From: Nocardia tenerifensis NBRC 101015
GTDB lineage: Bacteria > Actinomycetota > Actinomycetes > Mycobacteriales > Mycobacteriaceae
Direction: 5' to 3'
DNA length: 64,000 nucleotides
NCBI RefSeq assembly: GCF_000308715.1
Contig: NZ_BAGH01000614.1
Location: forward strand, 18,683 to 82,682
The notes below the pieces were generated by a model that had not been told where the DNA came from, ran no database searches, and worked only from the letters and a program-made list of their open reading frames with translations. Position numbers and translations under genes: made by a program. This document shows, piece after piece, positions 8,092 to 16,565 of this stretch (position 1 is the stretch's first letter; each line of letters begins with the position of its first letter).

Positions 8092-9965
8092 TTCGTACTC
8101 AGTGCCACTTTCCACGGCTGATATACATCCGGTGTATTATGACTCGCTCGATTCCATCGCCCCGTCTTGTACAGGCCTGTACATGCTGGAATCCAGTCCT
8201 GGCCTATAAGGGCTTGGTAATCGTCGATCCCATTTTGACCAGGGCTTGATCGGTAATCTGCGTATCTGGAGGCACACTTCGCCTGACCGGGCAGGTGGAC
8301 AATCAACGGGATGAGGTCGGCTCCTGTCATCCGGCCTTCGATCGCTACTGCCGTGGAATCGAACACGATGGTAGCGAGCACGCTTTTGCCACCACGTACG
8401 CTACGCAGTGAACGGACGATTGCTTCACATACCCAAACGTATTTCGGCAGCTGCATGTTTCCGATCGCGCGTGCGAGTTCGATACTTCCACCTAGTCGTT
8501 CGGTAAAACTTTTTTTGAATTCTACCCCTGTGCTCACGTAACTGCGAAGGGCGAGCTGTCCGACTTCGCTTCCAGACACTTGCGCAACAAAGCTTCGCAA
8601 ATTGTCGTGATAGACCCCTGATCTTTCGTCTTCTGTGATTGCCTGCCAGGTGGGAAGTCTGTCCAGCCGGTCCTGCGCGAGTGTTTCCAGCCAGTAGGTC
8701 GCGGCCTCCTCTGCGGCGGTCCCGGAGAGCCAGAGTGATCGGGGAAGTGGTACTACTACCGCAGTGTCCGCATCCTCGGAATAAATCGAGCTCATTATCG
8801 CATCGACCAGATCGTCCAGTAGTACGATCTTGTAAGGGCCGACCTGATCATCGCATACGATGAACGCCGTGACATCGGAGTCTGATTTCTGCTGAGGAGG
8901 TAGTCTTCTCGGGAGGAGGGCGTCCTCGTCGATCTCCGACCGGCGCAGGTATCCGACAACTACTTGCGCATGAGCGACGTCGAGGTTGTCTTCCGGGCTT
9001 CGCAGCAGAATGACGGGAAGCTTGGAGTTGAGATAGCGGCAGATCGTTGCCCCTAAATTCTCTCTGACCCAGAGTCTGGCGAGGGGACGGCTGTTGATGT
9101 TTCTCTCTTCCTCGCTTTCAGCATTCGTCAGTTCGTTCAGTCGGGCTGAAAAGCCGGGTCGCCGAGACCAGTTGGTGTCTCCGTACCTCAGTAGTGATGC
9201 CGCGTCCAGCACCTCTGGGGGAAGATCGACCGAGCGAAGTGTGGTAGCCACTACATTGAGATTCAATCCCTGCGATGGGTAGGGACGGCTGACGGCGGCG
9301 CTCTTATCGCCGACGTCGTGAAATTCGGCAGTTGCTCGTCGCCGAACTGCGCCGCGCAACACGGCGGTATAATGGCAGACCCACGCAGCGATATGGGCGC
9401 ACGTCAAAATATGACCGTCTTGTTCCATGAACGGCACGCCGACCACTTTTTTCGCGACGCCGAAAACTTGCACAACTTCTGCTACACTCGTGCGAACCTT
9501 GTCGGCGAATTCCTTCTCGCCGATTATCCCCGGTACTTCGACATCGACCGATACCATAGACCGTCCGATCTTGCCGGGAACCTGGGGGCGGATCACGGTG
9601 TAGCCATAGTAGATTGATTCATCCTGTGCGACAAAGTCGTAGATGTACGGGTTGTCATCCGCGATGACACCATGAAAGAAGTGAAGTCGAGTGGTATCGG
9701 GTGAGCGGAATGCGAACCGTGAATCGTGGACTTTGCTGAACTCGCTGCGGTAATCGATGTCGAAGTATCCACCTTCTACGATCACAACGTTGGCGCGAGA
9801 GCAAAACACCTCGATGAGCGAACGAGCCGGCTGGTCGTTGTCGGGCTGCCGTGATCTCAGTTCCAATTTATCCAGTAGGCAGTCCACGCGCGTAGTGCAC
9901 AGTCGATAGATATCACCGTACGGCCGCTCTTTTTTAAGAGTAAGACGGGTACACAAAAAATTCAC
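8088..9965 (-). CDS. Unknown protein with candidate papain/C39-like peptidase domain
   Basis: A 625-residue cytoplasmic protein with no family recognised outright. Three segments line up with a papain/C39-type active site. Q182-x6-C189 sits in PFMEQDGHILTCAHIAAW, the place of the oxyanion Gln and nucleophile. H332 sits in AHAQVVVGYL, like the HxVVVxGY motif, and D372/D373 in FIVCDDQVGPY resembles the Asp-Pro loop. The flanking N-terminal (1-150) and C-terminal (400-625) regions are unassigned. The gene is AT-richer than its surroundings. It lies 26 bp downstream of a small ORF on the same strand and converges, with a 4-bp stop overlap, on the membrane protein. The GTG start lacks a strong ribosome-binding site. 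The peptidase role is inference. Confidence 0.5.
   Translation of the reverse strand: MNFLCTRLTLKKERPYGDIYRLCTTRVDCLLDKLELRSRQPDNDQPARSLIEVFCSRANVVIVEGGYFDIDYRSEFSKVHDSRFAFRSPDTTRLHFFHGVIADDNPYIYDFVAQDESIYYGYTVIRPQVPGKIGRSMVSVDVEVPGIIGEKEFADKVRTSVAEVVQVFGVAKKVVGVPFMEQDGHILTCAHIAAWVCHYTAVLRGAVRRRATAEFHDVGDKSAAVSRPYPSQGLNLNVVATTLRSVDLPPEVLDAASLLRYGDTNWSRRPGFSARLNELTNAESEEERNINSRPLARLWVRENLGATICRYLNSKLPVILLRSPEDNLDVAHAQVVVGYLRRSEIDEDALLPRRLPPQQKSDSDVTAFIVCDDQVGPYKIVLLDDLVDAIMSSIYSEDADTAVVVPLPRSLWLSGTAAEEAATYWLETLAQDRLDRLPTWQAITEDERSGVYHDNLRSFVAQVSGSEVGQLALRSYVSTGVEFKKSFTERLGGSIELARAIGNMQLPKYVWVCEAIVRSLRSVRGGKSVLATIVFDSTAVAIEGRMTGADLIPLIVHLPGQAKCASRYADYRSSPGQNGIDDYQALIGQDWIPACTGLYKTGRWNRASHNTPDVYQPWKVALSTN
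8168..8183. repeat. Perfect 16-bp palindrome inside the peptidase-like gene
   Basis: TGTACAGGCCTGTACA, fully self-complementary, near the 3' end of the coding region. It may be chance or a recognition site; no function can be stated. Confidence 0.4.
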
Positions 9966-9991
9966 CCTCAGAGACGCGAAGAGAAAGCTGA

Positions 9992-10333
9992 TCAGGCGTT
10001 GAAGCGATTGCGCTTGGACCTGGCCTTGCGCTGAAGTTCATTCAAAGGAGAATTCCGCTGCAGTTCCATGAGGTGGCGGCTTGTTTCGATCATTTGATCG
10101 ATAACATGTTGCCCGAAATCCTGCAGCGTACGTTCGTCTCTGGCGGCCGCGAACTCCATTGCATTCATTGGCCGATATGTCCTCAGAACGGCTACCGCGT
10201 CTGAACGACTGCGAACCATACCTTCGTCGGTGAGGGGGGTGCGATGATCGTCCTCTGCCGACGGGCCAGGTTGGCCGTCATGCTGAGGCTGCGGATTGCC
10301 CTCCGGATAATATGGGTATCCACCATGTGTCAC
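9992..10333 (-). CDS. Small unknown protein, partner of peptidase-like gene
   Basis: A 113-residue protein of unrecognised family. The first 35 residues are Pro/Gly/Gln-rich and look disordered. The rest is predicted helical and ends in a basic tail (RKARSKRNRFNA). The GTG start at 10333 is supported by AAGGGGG about 7 nt upstream. It lies 26 bp upstream of the 625-residue peptidase-like gene on the same strand, so the two form an operon; it may be a regulator, substrate or immunity partner, which the sequence alone cannot decide. Confidence 0.5.
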   Translation of the reverse strand: MTHGGYPYYPEGNPQPQHDGQPGPSAEDDHRTPLTDEGMVRSRSDAVAVLRTYRPMNAMEFAAARDERTLQDFGQHVIDQMIETSRHLMELQRNSPLNELQRKARSKRNRFNA

Positions 10334-10802
10334 TCGAGTATCCCCCTTGAAGCGTACGTCGAAAACATGCTCGAATCGCTACATTTTAGATGGATGAACT
10401 CACGCAGCGTCGTGAAATCTCCAAATAAGTGGTCAACGATGCCGACCATGTGCTTCCCCTTACCCGGGCCAGTCTAGGTGTAGCGCGGTGTGGGCGCAAC
10501 GGTGCGTTTGCGCTGCGTGGTGACCATACCCTTCTCGACGTGAAGGCTCGGCCGACACGCAGATTTTTTGTCAAAAAGCTACCTGCCCGCTGTTGACCAT
10601 GGGTTTGCTGGTCCCAAATGGTCATTTGACTGATCCGTGATATTCGTGGTCCAAGGCTTGAAGATGCAATAGCGAGGTCATAGCGTCGGGTCGGGGCATG
10701 TCCGCAAAATCAGAACCGAGCAGTCGTGTTTGCGTTGCCGACTTGGGTGAGAGTGGTGCAGAGCCTGAGGCTATCGCAGGTGCGGCGTCCGGAGTCCAGC
10801 CG
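10334..10802. other. Intergenic region with nested inverted repeats
   Basis: 469 bp without a convincing gene, between the small ORF's promoter side and the 3' end of the uvrA-like gene. It holds a nested hairpin at 10594-10624 (TGACCAT...ATGGTCA enclosing GGG...CCC), overlapped by a second perfect inverted repeat at 10615-10628 (CAAATG-GT-CATTTG). These could terminate the long minus-strand operon or form an operator. A 79-codon open frame on the minus strand has no ribosome-binding site and is not called. Confidence 0.4.
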
Positions 10803-13094
10803 TCAGCGATCGGTCTGGTCGAGGTTTTTGCGGAGGTATTCGGCGGTTATGGAGGTTTTGTCGGAGGTTAGTTCGTGGGGGGTGCCTTCGAAGAGGATTT
10901 TGCCGCCGTGGCGGCCGGCGTCGGGGCCCAGGTCGATGATCCAGTCGGCGTGTTTGACGACCTCTAGGTCGTGTTCTACGACTATGACGGTGTTGCCTTC
11001 GTCTACCAGGCGGTCGAAGAGGGTGAGGAGGCGGTCTACGTCGGCCATGTGGAGGCCGGTGGTGGGTTCGTCGAAGACGAAGACGGTGCCGGTGTCCTGG
11101 AGGCGGAGGGCGAGCTTGAGGCGCTGGCGTTCGCCGCCGGAGAGGGTCGAAAGTGGTTGGCCGAGGGTGAGATAGGCGAGGCCGACCTCGCGGAGCATCG
11201 CGAGCTTGCCGGTCACCTTCTCTTCGTCGAAGAAGGACAGGCCCTCTTCGACGGTGAGTCCGAGCACCTCGGCGATGTTCTTGCCGCGCAACGTCTTCTG
11301 CAAAGCCTCGTCGTTGTACCGGCTGCCCTCGCACACCTCGCAGGTCACCGTGACGGGGTCCATGTACGCGAGATCGGTCTCGATCACCCCGCGCCCCTTG
11401 CACGCTGGGCACGCACCGGTCGAGTTGAAGCTGAACAACCCTGGTTCGGCGTCGTTGGCCTTGGCGAACAGCCCGCGGATCGTGTCCATGATGTCGACGT
11501 AGGTCGCCGGCGTCGACCGCGAGGAGATGCCGACCCCGGACTGGTCCACCATCACCGCGTCCGGATGCTGAGCCGCGAAAGCCCCTGAGATCAAGGAACT
11601 TTTACCCGAGCCCGCCACGCCGGTCACCGCGGTGAGCACCCCGGTGGGAACGCTCACGGACACGTTGTGCAGGTTGTTCAGCGTCGCCTTCGTAATCTTC
11701 AGCGCGCCAGTGGGTTCGCGGACCTCCTCCTTCAAACCCGTGTGCTCGCGCAACCTTCGGCCGGTGAGCGTGTTCGCCTTCAGCAGCTGCCGATAGGTCC
11801 CTTCGAACACGATCTCGCCGCCGTGCGTACCGGCCCCGGGGCCCATGTCGACGATGCGGTCGGCGACGGCCATGACGTCCGGATTGTGTTCCACCACAAG
11901 CACGGTGTTGCCGTTGTCCCGCAGCTGGGCGAGGAGTTCGTTGAGCCGGTGCACATCTCGCGGATGCAGCCCGACGCTCGGCTCGTCGAAGATGAAGGTC
12001 AGATCGCTCAGGCTGCTGCCAAGATGCCGAACCGTCTTGAGCCGCTGGCCTTCTCCGCCGGACAGCGTGGACGTCTCGCGGCCGAGACTGAGGTAGCCGA
12101 GCCCGATGGACTCGAGCCGTGTCAGCGCCGTGACGGCGGCCTCGACCACAGGTTTGGCGACCCGATCGTTGATGCGCCCCAGTTCGGCGATCAGCTCGCT
12201 CACCTCGAGCTCCGCGTAGTCGGCGATGTTCTTGCCGTTGATCTTCGAGGCGAGCGCGGCCTTGTTGAGCCGCCCGCCGCCGCAGACCTCGCAGGTGCTG
12301 GTCCGCACGACCTTCTCGACGTCCTTGCGCTCCTTGTCTTTCAGCGCGTCGAGGCCGTTCTTGAGGTAGCGGCGGTTGAACCGGACGACGATGCCCTCGT
12401 ACTCGTTGGAGTGCGTCACGTCCTTGCCGGGCCGCCGCACCTTGAAACCGCTGCCGTGCAGCAGCTTCTCCCATTCGTCGGCGGTGAACTTCTTCAGCGG
12501 CTTGTCGGGATCGAACAGGCCGGACTCGGCGTAGGTGATCCACGGATACCCGCCGACGGCGAACAGCGGCGAGGTGATGGCGCCCTCGTTGAGCGATTTC
12601 GACCTGTCCAGCAGCAGATCGAGGTCGAGCTTGGCGGTGCGTCCGAGACCCTCGCACTCCGGGCACATGCCCTGCGGCACATTGAACGAGTACATGGTCG
12701 ACTCGCCCGCGCTCGGCTTGCCGTGCCGCGAGAACAGCACGCGCAGCATCGGATTGATCTCGGTCATGGTGCCGACGGTCGAGCGGGAACTGCCGCCGAT
12801 CTGGCGCTGATCGACCACGATGGCGGTGGACAGGTGCGACATGCCCTCGGCGTGCGGCCGTTCGTACTTCGGCAGCCGGTTCCGGATGAACCAGGGGAAA
12901 GTCTCGTTGAGCTGTCGCTGCGACTCGACCGCGATGGTGCCGAACACCAGCGACGACTTCCCAGAACCCGACACGCCCGTGAAAACGGTCAACCGCCCCT
13001 TCGGGATCTCGAGCGACACGTTCTTCAGGTTGTTCTCGCGGACGCCGCGCAGCGAAATGCAGTCGTTCGCTTGCCGTCCGGTTCGATCCGACAT
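10803..13094 (-). CDS. UvrA-like ABC protein, probable PBD self-resistance
   Basis: A 763-residue duplicated ABC ATPase of the UvrA family. It has Walker A GVSGSGKSSL and GVAGSGKSSL, signatures LSGGEGQRLK and LSGGERQRLK, and Walker B IFDEPSVGLHP and VFDEPTTGLHM. Zinc-module cysteines appear as CPECEGLG, CEVCGGGRL, CPACKGRG and CEVCEGSRY. Canonical UvrA is about 950 residues. Here the stretch between LRVLFSRHGKPS and YSFNVPQGMCPEC is only a few residues, so the UvrB-binding domain is missing, as in DrrC and other self-resistance UvrA homologues of DNA-binding antibiotic producers. PBDs alkylate guanine in the minor groove, so this protein probably recognises or clears such adducts. ATG 13094 has GAGGGAG upstream. 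A shared operator lies at 13154-13173. Confidence 0.9.
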   Translation of the reverse strand: MSDRTGRQANDCISLRGVRENNLKNVSLEIPKGRLTVFTGVSGSGKSSLVFGTIAVESQRQLNETFPWFIRNRLPKYERPHAEGMSHLSTAIVVDQRQIGGSSRSTVGTMTEINPMLRVLFSRHGKPSAGESTMYSFNVPQGMCPECEGLGRTAKLDLDLLLDRSKSLNEGAITSPLFAVGGYPWITYAESGLFDPDKPLKKFTADEWEKLLHGSGFKVRRPGKDVTHSNEYEGIVVRFNRRYLKNGLDALKDKERKDVEKVVRTSTCEVCGGGRLNKAALASKINGKNIADYAELEVSELIAELGRINDRVAKPVVEAAVTALTRLESIGLGYLSLGRETSTLSGGEGQRLKTVRHLGSSLSDLTFIFDEPSVGLHPRDVHRLNELLAQLRDNGNTVLVVEHNPDVMAVADRIVDMGPGAGTHGGEIVFEGTYRQLLKANTLTGRRLREHTGLKEEVREPTGALKITKATLNNLHNVSVSVPTGVLTAVTGVAGSGKSSLISGAFAAQHPDAVMVDQSGVGISSRSTPATYVDIMDTIRGLFAKANDAEPGLFSFNSTGACPACKGRGVIETDLAYMDPVTVTCEVCEGSRYNDEALQKTLRGKNIAEVLGLTVEEGLSFFDEEKVTGKLAMLREVGLAYLTLGQPLSTLSGGERQRLKLALRLQDTGTVFVFDEPTTGLHMADVDRLLTLFDRLVDEGNTVIVVEHDLEVVKHADWIIDLGPDAGRHGGKILFEGTPHELTSDKTSITAEYLRKNLDQTDR

Positions 13095-13153
13095 ATCCAC
13101 TCCCTCAGCGTGACCAAGAACTAGGTGCGACCAGTACCAGGCATGACAAGAAA

Positions 13154-13173
13154 TGGTTTCCAAATGGAAATTA
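13154..13173. promoter_or_regulatory. MarR-type operator copy 2, upstream of uvrA-like gene
   Basis: TGGTTTCC-AAAT-GGAAATTA, 60 bp upstream of the uvrA-like start and overlapping the stop codon of the asparagine-synthase gene. It matches the element in the marR/VOC divergent promoter (24012-24031) as TGRTTTCC-N4-GGAAATYA, with the same 4-bp spacing. The resistance gene could therefore have its own drug-responsive promoter inside the operon. Confidence 0.65.
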
Positions 13174-15033
13174 TACCACCAGGCTCACGTCATAGGCGTC
13201 GACCCACTCGGCGAGGCGAATGGGCGTCTCGTTGTACAGCCCCCGCTCCTGCATCGAGGAGGCGGCGCCGATCGGCGCGTCGAGATGCTTCTCGATGGCG
13301 GCGAGGTCGAACAGCGGCAGCGCGGGCGAACTCGGCTCCGCCACGATTTTCCCGAGTATCTGCTTGACGGCCCGGTCGTAGCCCGCGTCCTGAGTGGACG
13401 GATAAGGCGCCTTCTTGCGCCGCACAATGGATTCCGGCAGCAGATCAGCGGTGGCGCCGCGCAGCAGGCTCTTCTCCCGCCCGTCATAGGTCTTGATCGA
13501 CCACGGCGCGTTGAAAACATATTCGACCAATCGATGGTCGCAGAAGGGGACACGAACCTCGATTCCGCCGGCCATGCTCAACCGGTCTTTCCGGTCCAGC
13601 ATCACCGGCAACCACCTGGTGAGATTCAGATAGCTCGCGATCCGCATCCGCCGATCGTGCCCGGTCTCGCCGGACAGGTGCGGCACCTCGGCGAGCGCGG
13701 TCCGATACTGGTCGGCGATGTACTCCGGAAGCTCCAGCCGCGCCGTCAGATCGGGGTCCAGGAACGCCGTCGACTGCTCGGTGATCGACCGCTCGCCGAG
13801 CGCGTGCCACGGAAAAGTATCGGCCTGCACGGCTTTCCGATCGTGGAACCACAGATACCCGCCGAAGACCTCGTCGGCCGACTCGCCGGACAGCGCGACG
13901 GTGGACTGCTGCCGCACCGCGCGGAACAGCAGATACAGCGACGGACCCAGATCACCGTCGCCGAAGGGCAGGTCCCAGGCCCGCGACACCGCCGACCGAA
14001 TGTTCGGGGCGACGAGATCCGCGTTGTTCAACAGAATGGTCTGGTGATCGGTGCCGACGTGCCGCACCAACTCCGTTGCGAACGGCTGATCGGGCGCCTC
14101 CCGAAGCGGCTCCGGCGCGAAATTCTCCACCTGTCCCTCGAAATCCACCGAGAAACTCCGGATGCGACCGCCGCCTGCGGCGTCGAGTCTGCGCTGCGCG
14201 AGGGCGGTCAACGCGCTCGAGTCCAAGCCGCCGGACAGCAGGGTGCACAACGGAACGTCGGCGACCAATTGCCGAGCGACGATGTCCTCCAACAACTCCC
14301 GGACCTTGCCGACGCTGGCGGGAATATCGTCGGTGTGCGGCCGTGACTCCAATTCCCAGTATTTCTGCTCAATGCGCTTACCGTCACGCACGCGAAGAAA
14401 ATGCCCGGGCCGGACCTCGTACATGCCGTGCAGCGGTGTCTGCCCGGGAACGCGCACGAACGACAGCACATCGCGCAGCCCGTCGAGGGTGAGCACCGCG
14501 CGGCTCTGCGGATGGGCGAGAATCGCCTTCGGCTCCGATCCGAACAGCACACCGTCGGGCGTCGGATAGTAGAACAGCGGTTTGACGCCCAGCCGATCCC
14601 GATACAGCAGCAATTCCTCGACGCGGCTGTCCCAGATCGCGAAGGCGAACATGCCGTTCAACCGCTGGACGAACTCCGCGCCCCACTCCAGATACGCGCG
14701 CAAGACGACCTCGGTATCGCTCCTGGTCGCGAAGCGGTGCCCGAGCGTCTTCAGCTCGTCGCGGAGTTCGGTGAAGTTGTACACCTCGCCGCTGTAACTG
14801 ATCGCGGCCAGCGGCGTGCCGTCGGGCAGCGTCTCCGGGGAGAGCATCGGCTGCTTGCCGCCCTCGAGGTCGATCACGGAGAGCCGCCGATGCCCCAGGG
14901 CGCAGTGCGGATGCAGCCACGACCCCTCGGCATCCGGTCCGCGCAGGGCCATGGTGTCCACCATCGCCTGGAGAACGCGGCGCTCGGCGGTGAGATCACG
15001 ATCGAAATCGACCCAACCGACGATTCCACACAT
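13171..15033 (-). CDS. Asparagine-synthase-like amidotransferase (side-chain amide)
   Basis: A 620-residue class II glutamine amidotransferase of the AsnB family. Cys2 (MCGIVGW) is the N-terminal nucleophile that releases ammonia from glutamine; it is followed by the synthetase domain with the PP-loop SGGLDSS that adenylates a carboxylate. In this setting the substrate is probably the acrylic acid side chain of the PBD pyrroline ring rather than aspartate, giving the terminal carboxamide of anthramycin. This role is inferred from the adjacent P450, alcohol and aldehyde dehydrogenases. ATG 15033 has AAAGGA upstream. It lies 26 bp after the aldehyde dehydrogenase gene. Confidence 0.88.
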   Translation of the reverse strand: MCGIVGWVDFDRDLTAERRVLQAMVDTMALRGPDAEGSWLHPHCALGHRRLSVIDLEGGKQPMLSPETLPDGTPLAAISYSGEVYNFTELRDELKTLGHRFATRSDTEVVLRAYLEWGAEFVQRLNGMFAFAIWDSRVEELLLYRDRLGVKPLFYYPTPDGVLFGSEPKAILAHPQSRAVLTLDGLRDVLSFVRVPGQTPLHGMYEVRPGHFLRVRDGKRIEQKYWELESRPHTDDIPASVGKVRELLEDIVARQLVADVPLCTLLSGGLDSSALTALAQRRLDAAGGGRIRSFSVDFEGQVENFAPEPLREAPDQPFATELVRHVGTDHQTILLNNADLVAPNIRSAVSRAWDLPFGDGDLGPSLYLLFRAVRQQSTVALSGESADEVFGGYLWFHDRKAVQADTFPWHALGERSITEQSTAFLDPDLTARLELPEYIADQYRTALAEVPHLSGETGHDRRMRIASYLNLTRWLPVMLDRKDRLSMAGGIEVRVPFCDHRLVEYVFNAPWSIKTYDGREKSLLRGATADLLPESIVRRKKAPYPSTQDAGYDRAVKQILGKIVAEPSSPALPLFDLAAIEKHLDAPIGAASSMQERGLYNETPIRLAEWVDAYDVSLVV

Positions 15034-15059
15034 CGTCTTATCCTTTCGCTATCGTCTGC

Positions 15060-16547
15060 TCACGCGAGGGTCGTCCACACGGTCTTCGGTTCCAGGTACG
15101 CGTCGAGCCCGGCGCGCCCCATCTCCCGGCCGACACCGGACGCCTTCACGCCGCCGAACGGTGCGGCGGGGTCGCCGGGCGCCCACGTGTTGAGATAAAT
15201 CGAACCCGCGTGCAGGCGAGCCGCGAGCGTGTGTGCCGCGCCGAGGTTCCGGGTCCAGACGCCGGCGGCGAGCCCGTAGTCGGTGTCGTTGGCCATGCGC
15301 ACGGCGTCGTCGATGCTGTCGAACGGTGCGGCGACCAGAACCGGCCCGAAGATCTCTTCGCAGCAGATCCGCATGTCCGGCGTCACATCCGTGAAAAGCG
15401 TTGGGGGAATGAAGTATCCGCCCTCGGGATCCGAGGGCGGAACCGCACCCGACCGCAGTGTCGCACCGGCGGCGACCCCGTCGTGGATGTAGCCACGCAC
15501 CCGCCGGTACTGCTCGGCCGAGACCACCGGCCCGCACTCGGTCGCCGGATCGAGCGCCGGACCGACCTGCGCGCTCTTCGCCCGCGCGGCCAGCCCCTCG
15601 ACCACTTCGTCGAACACGCTCTCGTGCACGAAGAGTCGCGACGCGGCGTTGCACGCTTGACCGGTATTGAAATAGATCCCGGTGTAACTCCCGGCGATCG
15701 CGGACTCGATATCCGCGTCCGGCAGAACGATATTCGGGCTCTTCCCGCCGAGTTCCAGCGTCACGCGCTTGAGTTGCGCCCCCGCCTTCGCGCCGATCTC
15801 GCGCCCCACGGCGGTAGATCCGGTGAACACGATCTTGTCGACGCCGGGGTGGTCGACCAGTGCGGCGCCGGTCTCGCCGTCTCCGGTCAGCACATTGACG
15901 GTGCCCGGCGGAAAACCGGCCTCCTCGACCAGCTCCGCGAGCCGCAGCGCGGTTAGCGGTGTCTGCTCAGCGGGTTTGAGCACCACGGTGCACCCCGCCG
16001 CCAGCGCCGCGCCGAGCTTCCAGGCCGTCATCAACAGCGAGAAGTTCCACGGGATGATCTGCGCGCAGACGCCGACCGGCTCTTTCCTGGTGTAGCACAA
16101 CGTGTTCGGCACCGCGACGGGGATCGTCTCGCCCTCGATCCTGGCGGGCCATCCGCTGAAGTAGCGGAACTGGGCCGCCGCCGCGGGAATGTCCATCGCG
16201 CGGGTCATGGTGATCGGCTTGCCCGCGTCGAGGGCCTCGAGCTCGGCCAGCTGCTCGTCGTTGTGCTCGATGAGATCCGCGAGTCGCGCGATGAGCCTGC
16301 CGCGGTCGGCCGCGGACAGCCGGCTCCAAGGCCCGTCCAGCGCGACCCGCGCCGCGGTGACGGCGTCCGCGACGTCTTGCGTTCCCGCGTGGGCGATTTC
16401 GGCGATGTCTCCGCCGGTGGACGGATCGACCGTGGTGAATATCCGGCCGGTCGCCGCGCCGACGAACTGACCGCCGATGAACAGCAGGTGCTTTCGGGAC
16501 AGGAAGTCGCGGGCGGCCGCGCCCACGGTGCTGCATGAGGTATTCAC
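15060..16547 (-). CDS. NAD(P)-dependent aldehyde dehydrogenase, side-chain oxidation
   Basis: A 495-residue aldehyde dehydrogenase with all key residues: IPWNFSL (oxyanion Asn), the nucleotide-binding FTGSTAVG, the general base Glu in LELGGKSPN and the catalytic Cys in TGQACNAASR. Proposed role: oxidation of the pyrroline side-chain aldehyde to the carboxylic acid, between the alcohol dehydrogenase and the amidotransferase. The GTG start at 16547 has GGGAGGA 5-6 nt upstream. It is 18 bp from the preceding alcohol dehydrogenase gene, in one operon. Confidence 0.88.
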   Translation of the reverse strand: MNTSCSTVGAAARDFLSRKHLLFIGGQFVGAATGRIFTTVDPSTGGDIAEIAHAGTQDVADAVTAARVALDGPWSRLSAADRGRLIARLADLIEHNDEQLAELEALDAGKPITMTRAMDIPAAAAQFRYFSGWPARIEGETIPVAVPNTLCYTRKEPVGVCAQIIPWNFSLLMTAWKLGAALAAGCTVVLKPAEQTPLTALRLAELVEEAGFPPGTVNVLTGDGETGAALVDHPGVDKIVFTGSTAVGREIGAKAGAQLKRVTLELGGKSPNIVLPDADIESAIAGSYTGIYFNTGQACNAASRLFVHESVFDEVVEGLAARAKSAQVGPALDPATECGPVVSAEQYRRVRGYIHDGVAAGATLRSGAVPPSDPEGGYFIPPTLFTDVTPDMRICCEEIFGPVLVAAPFDSIDDAVRMANDTDYGLAAGVWTRNLGAAHTLAARLHAGSIYLNTWAPGDPAAPFGGVKASGVGREMGRAGLDAYLEPKTVWTTLA

Positions 16548-16565
16548 GAGTCCTCCCGGTCCGCG

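Noticed and set aside
10386..10625. 79-codon minus-strand frame
   Set aside because: No ribosome-binding site; Ser/Arg-rich low-quality composition; overlaps the nested inverted repeats.
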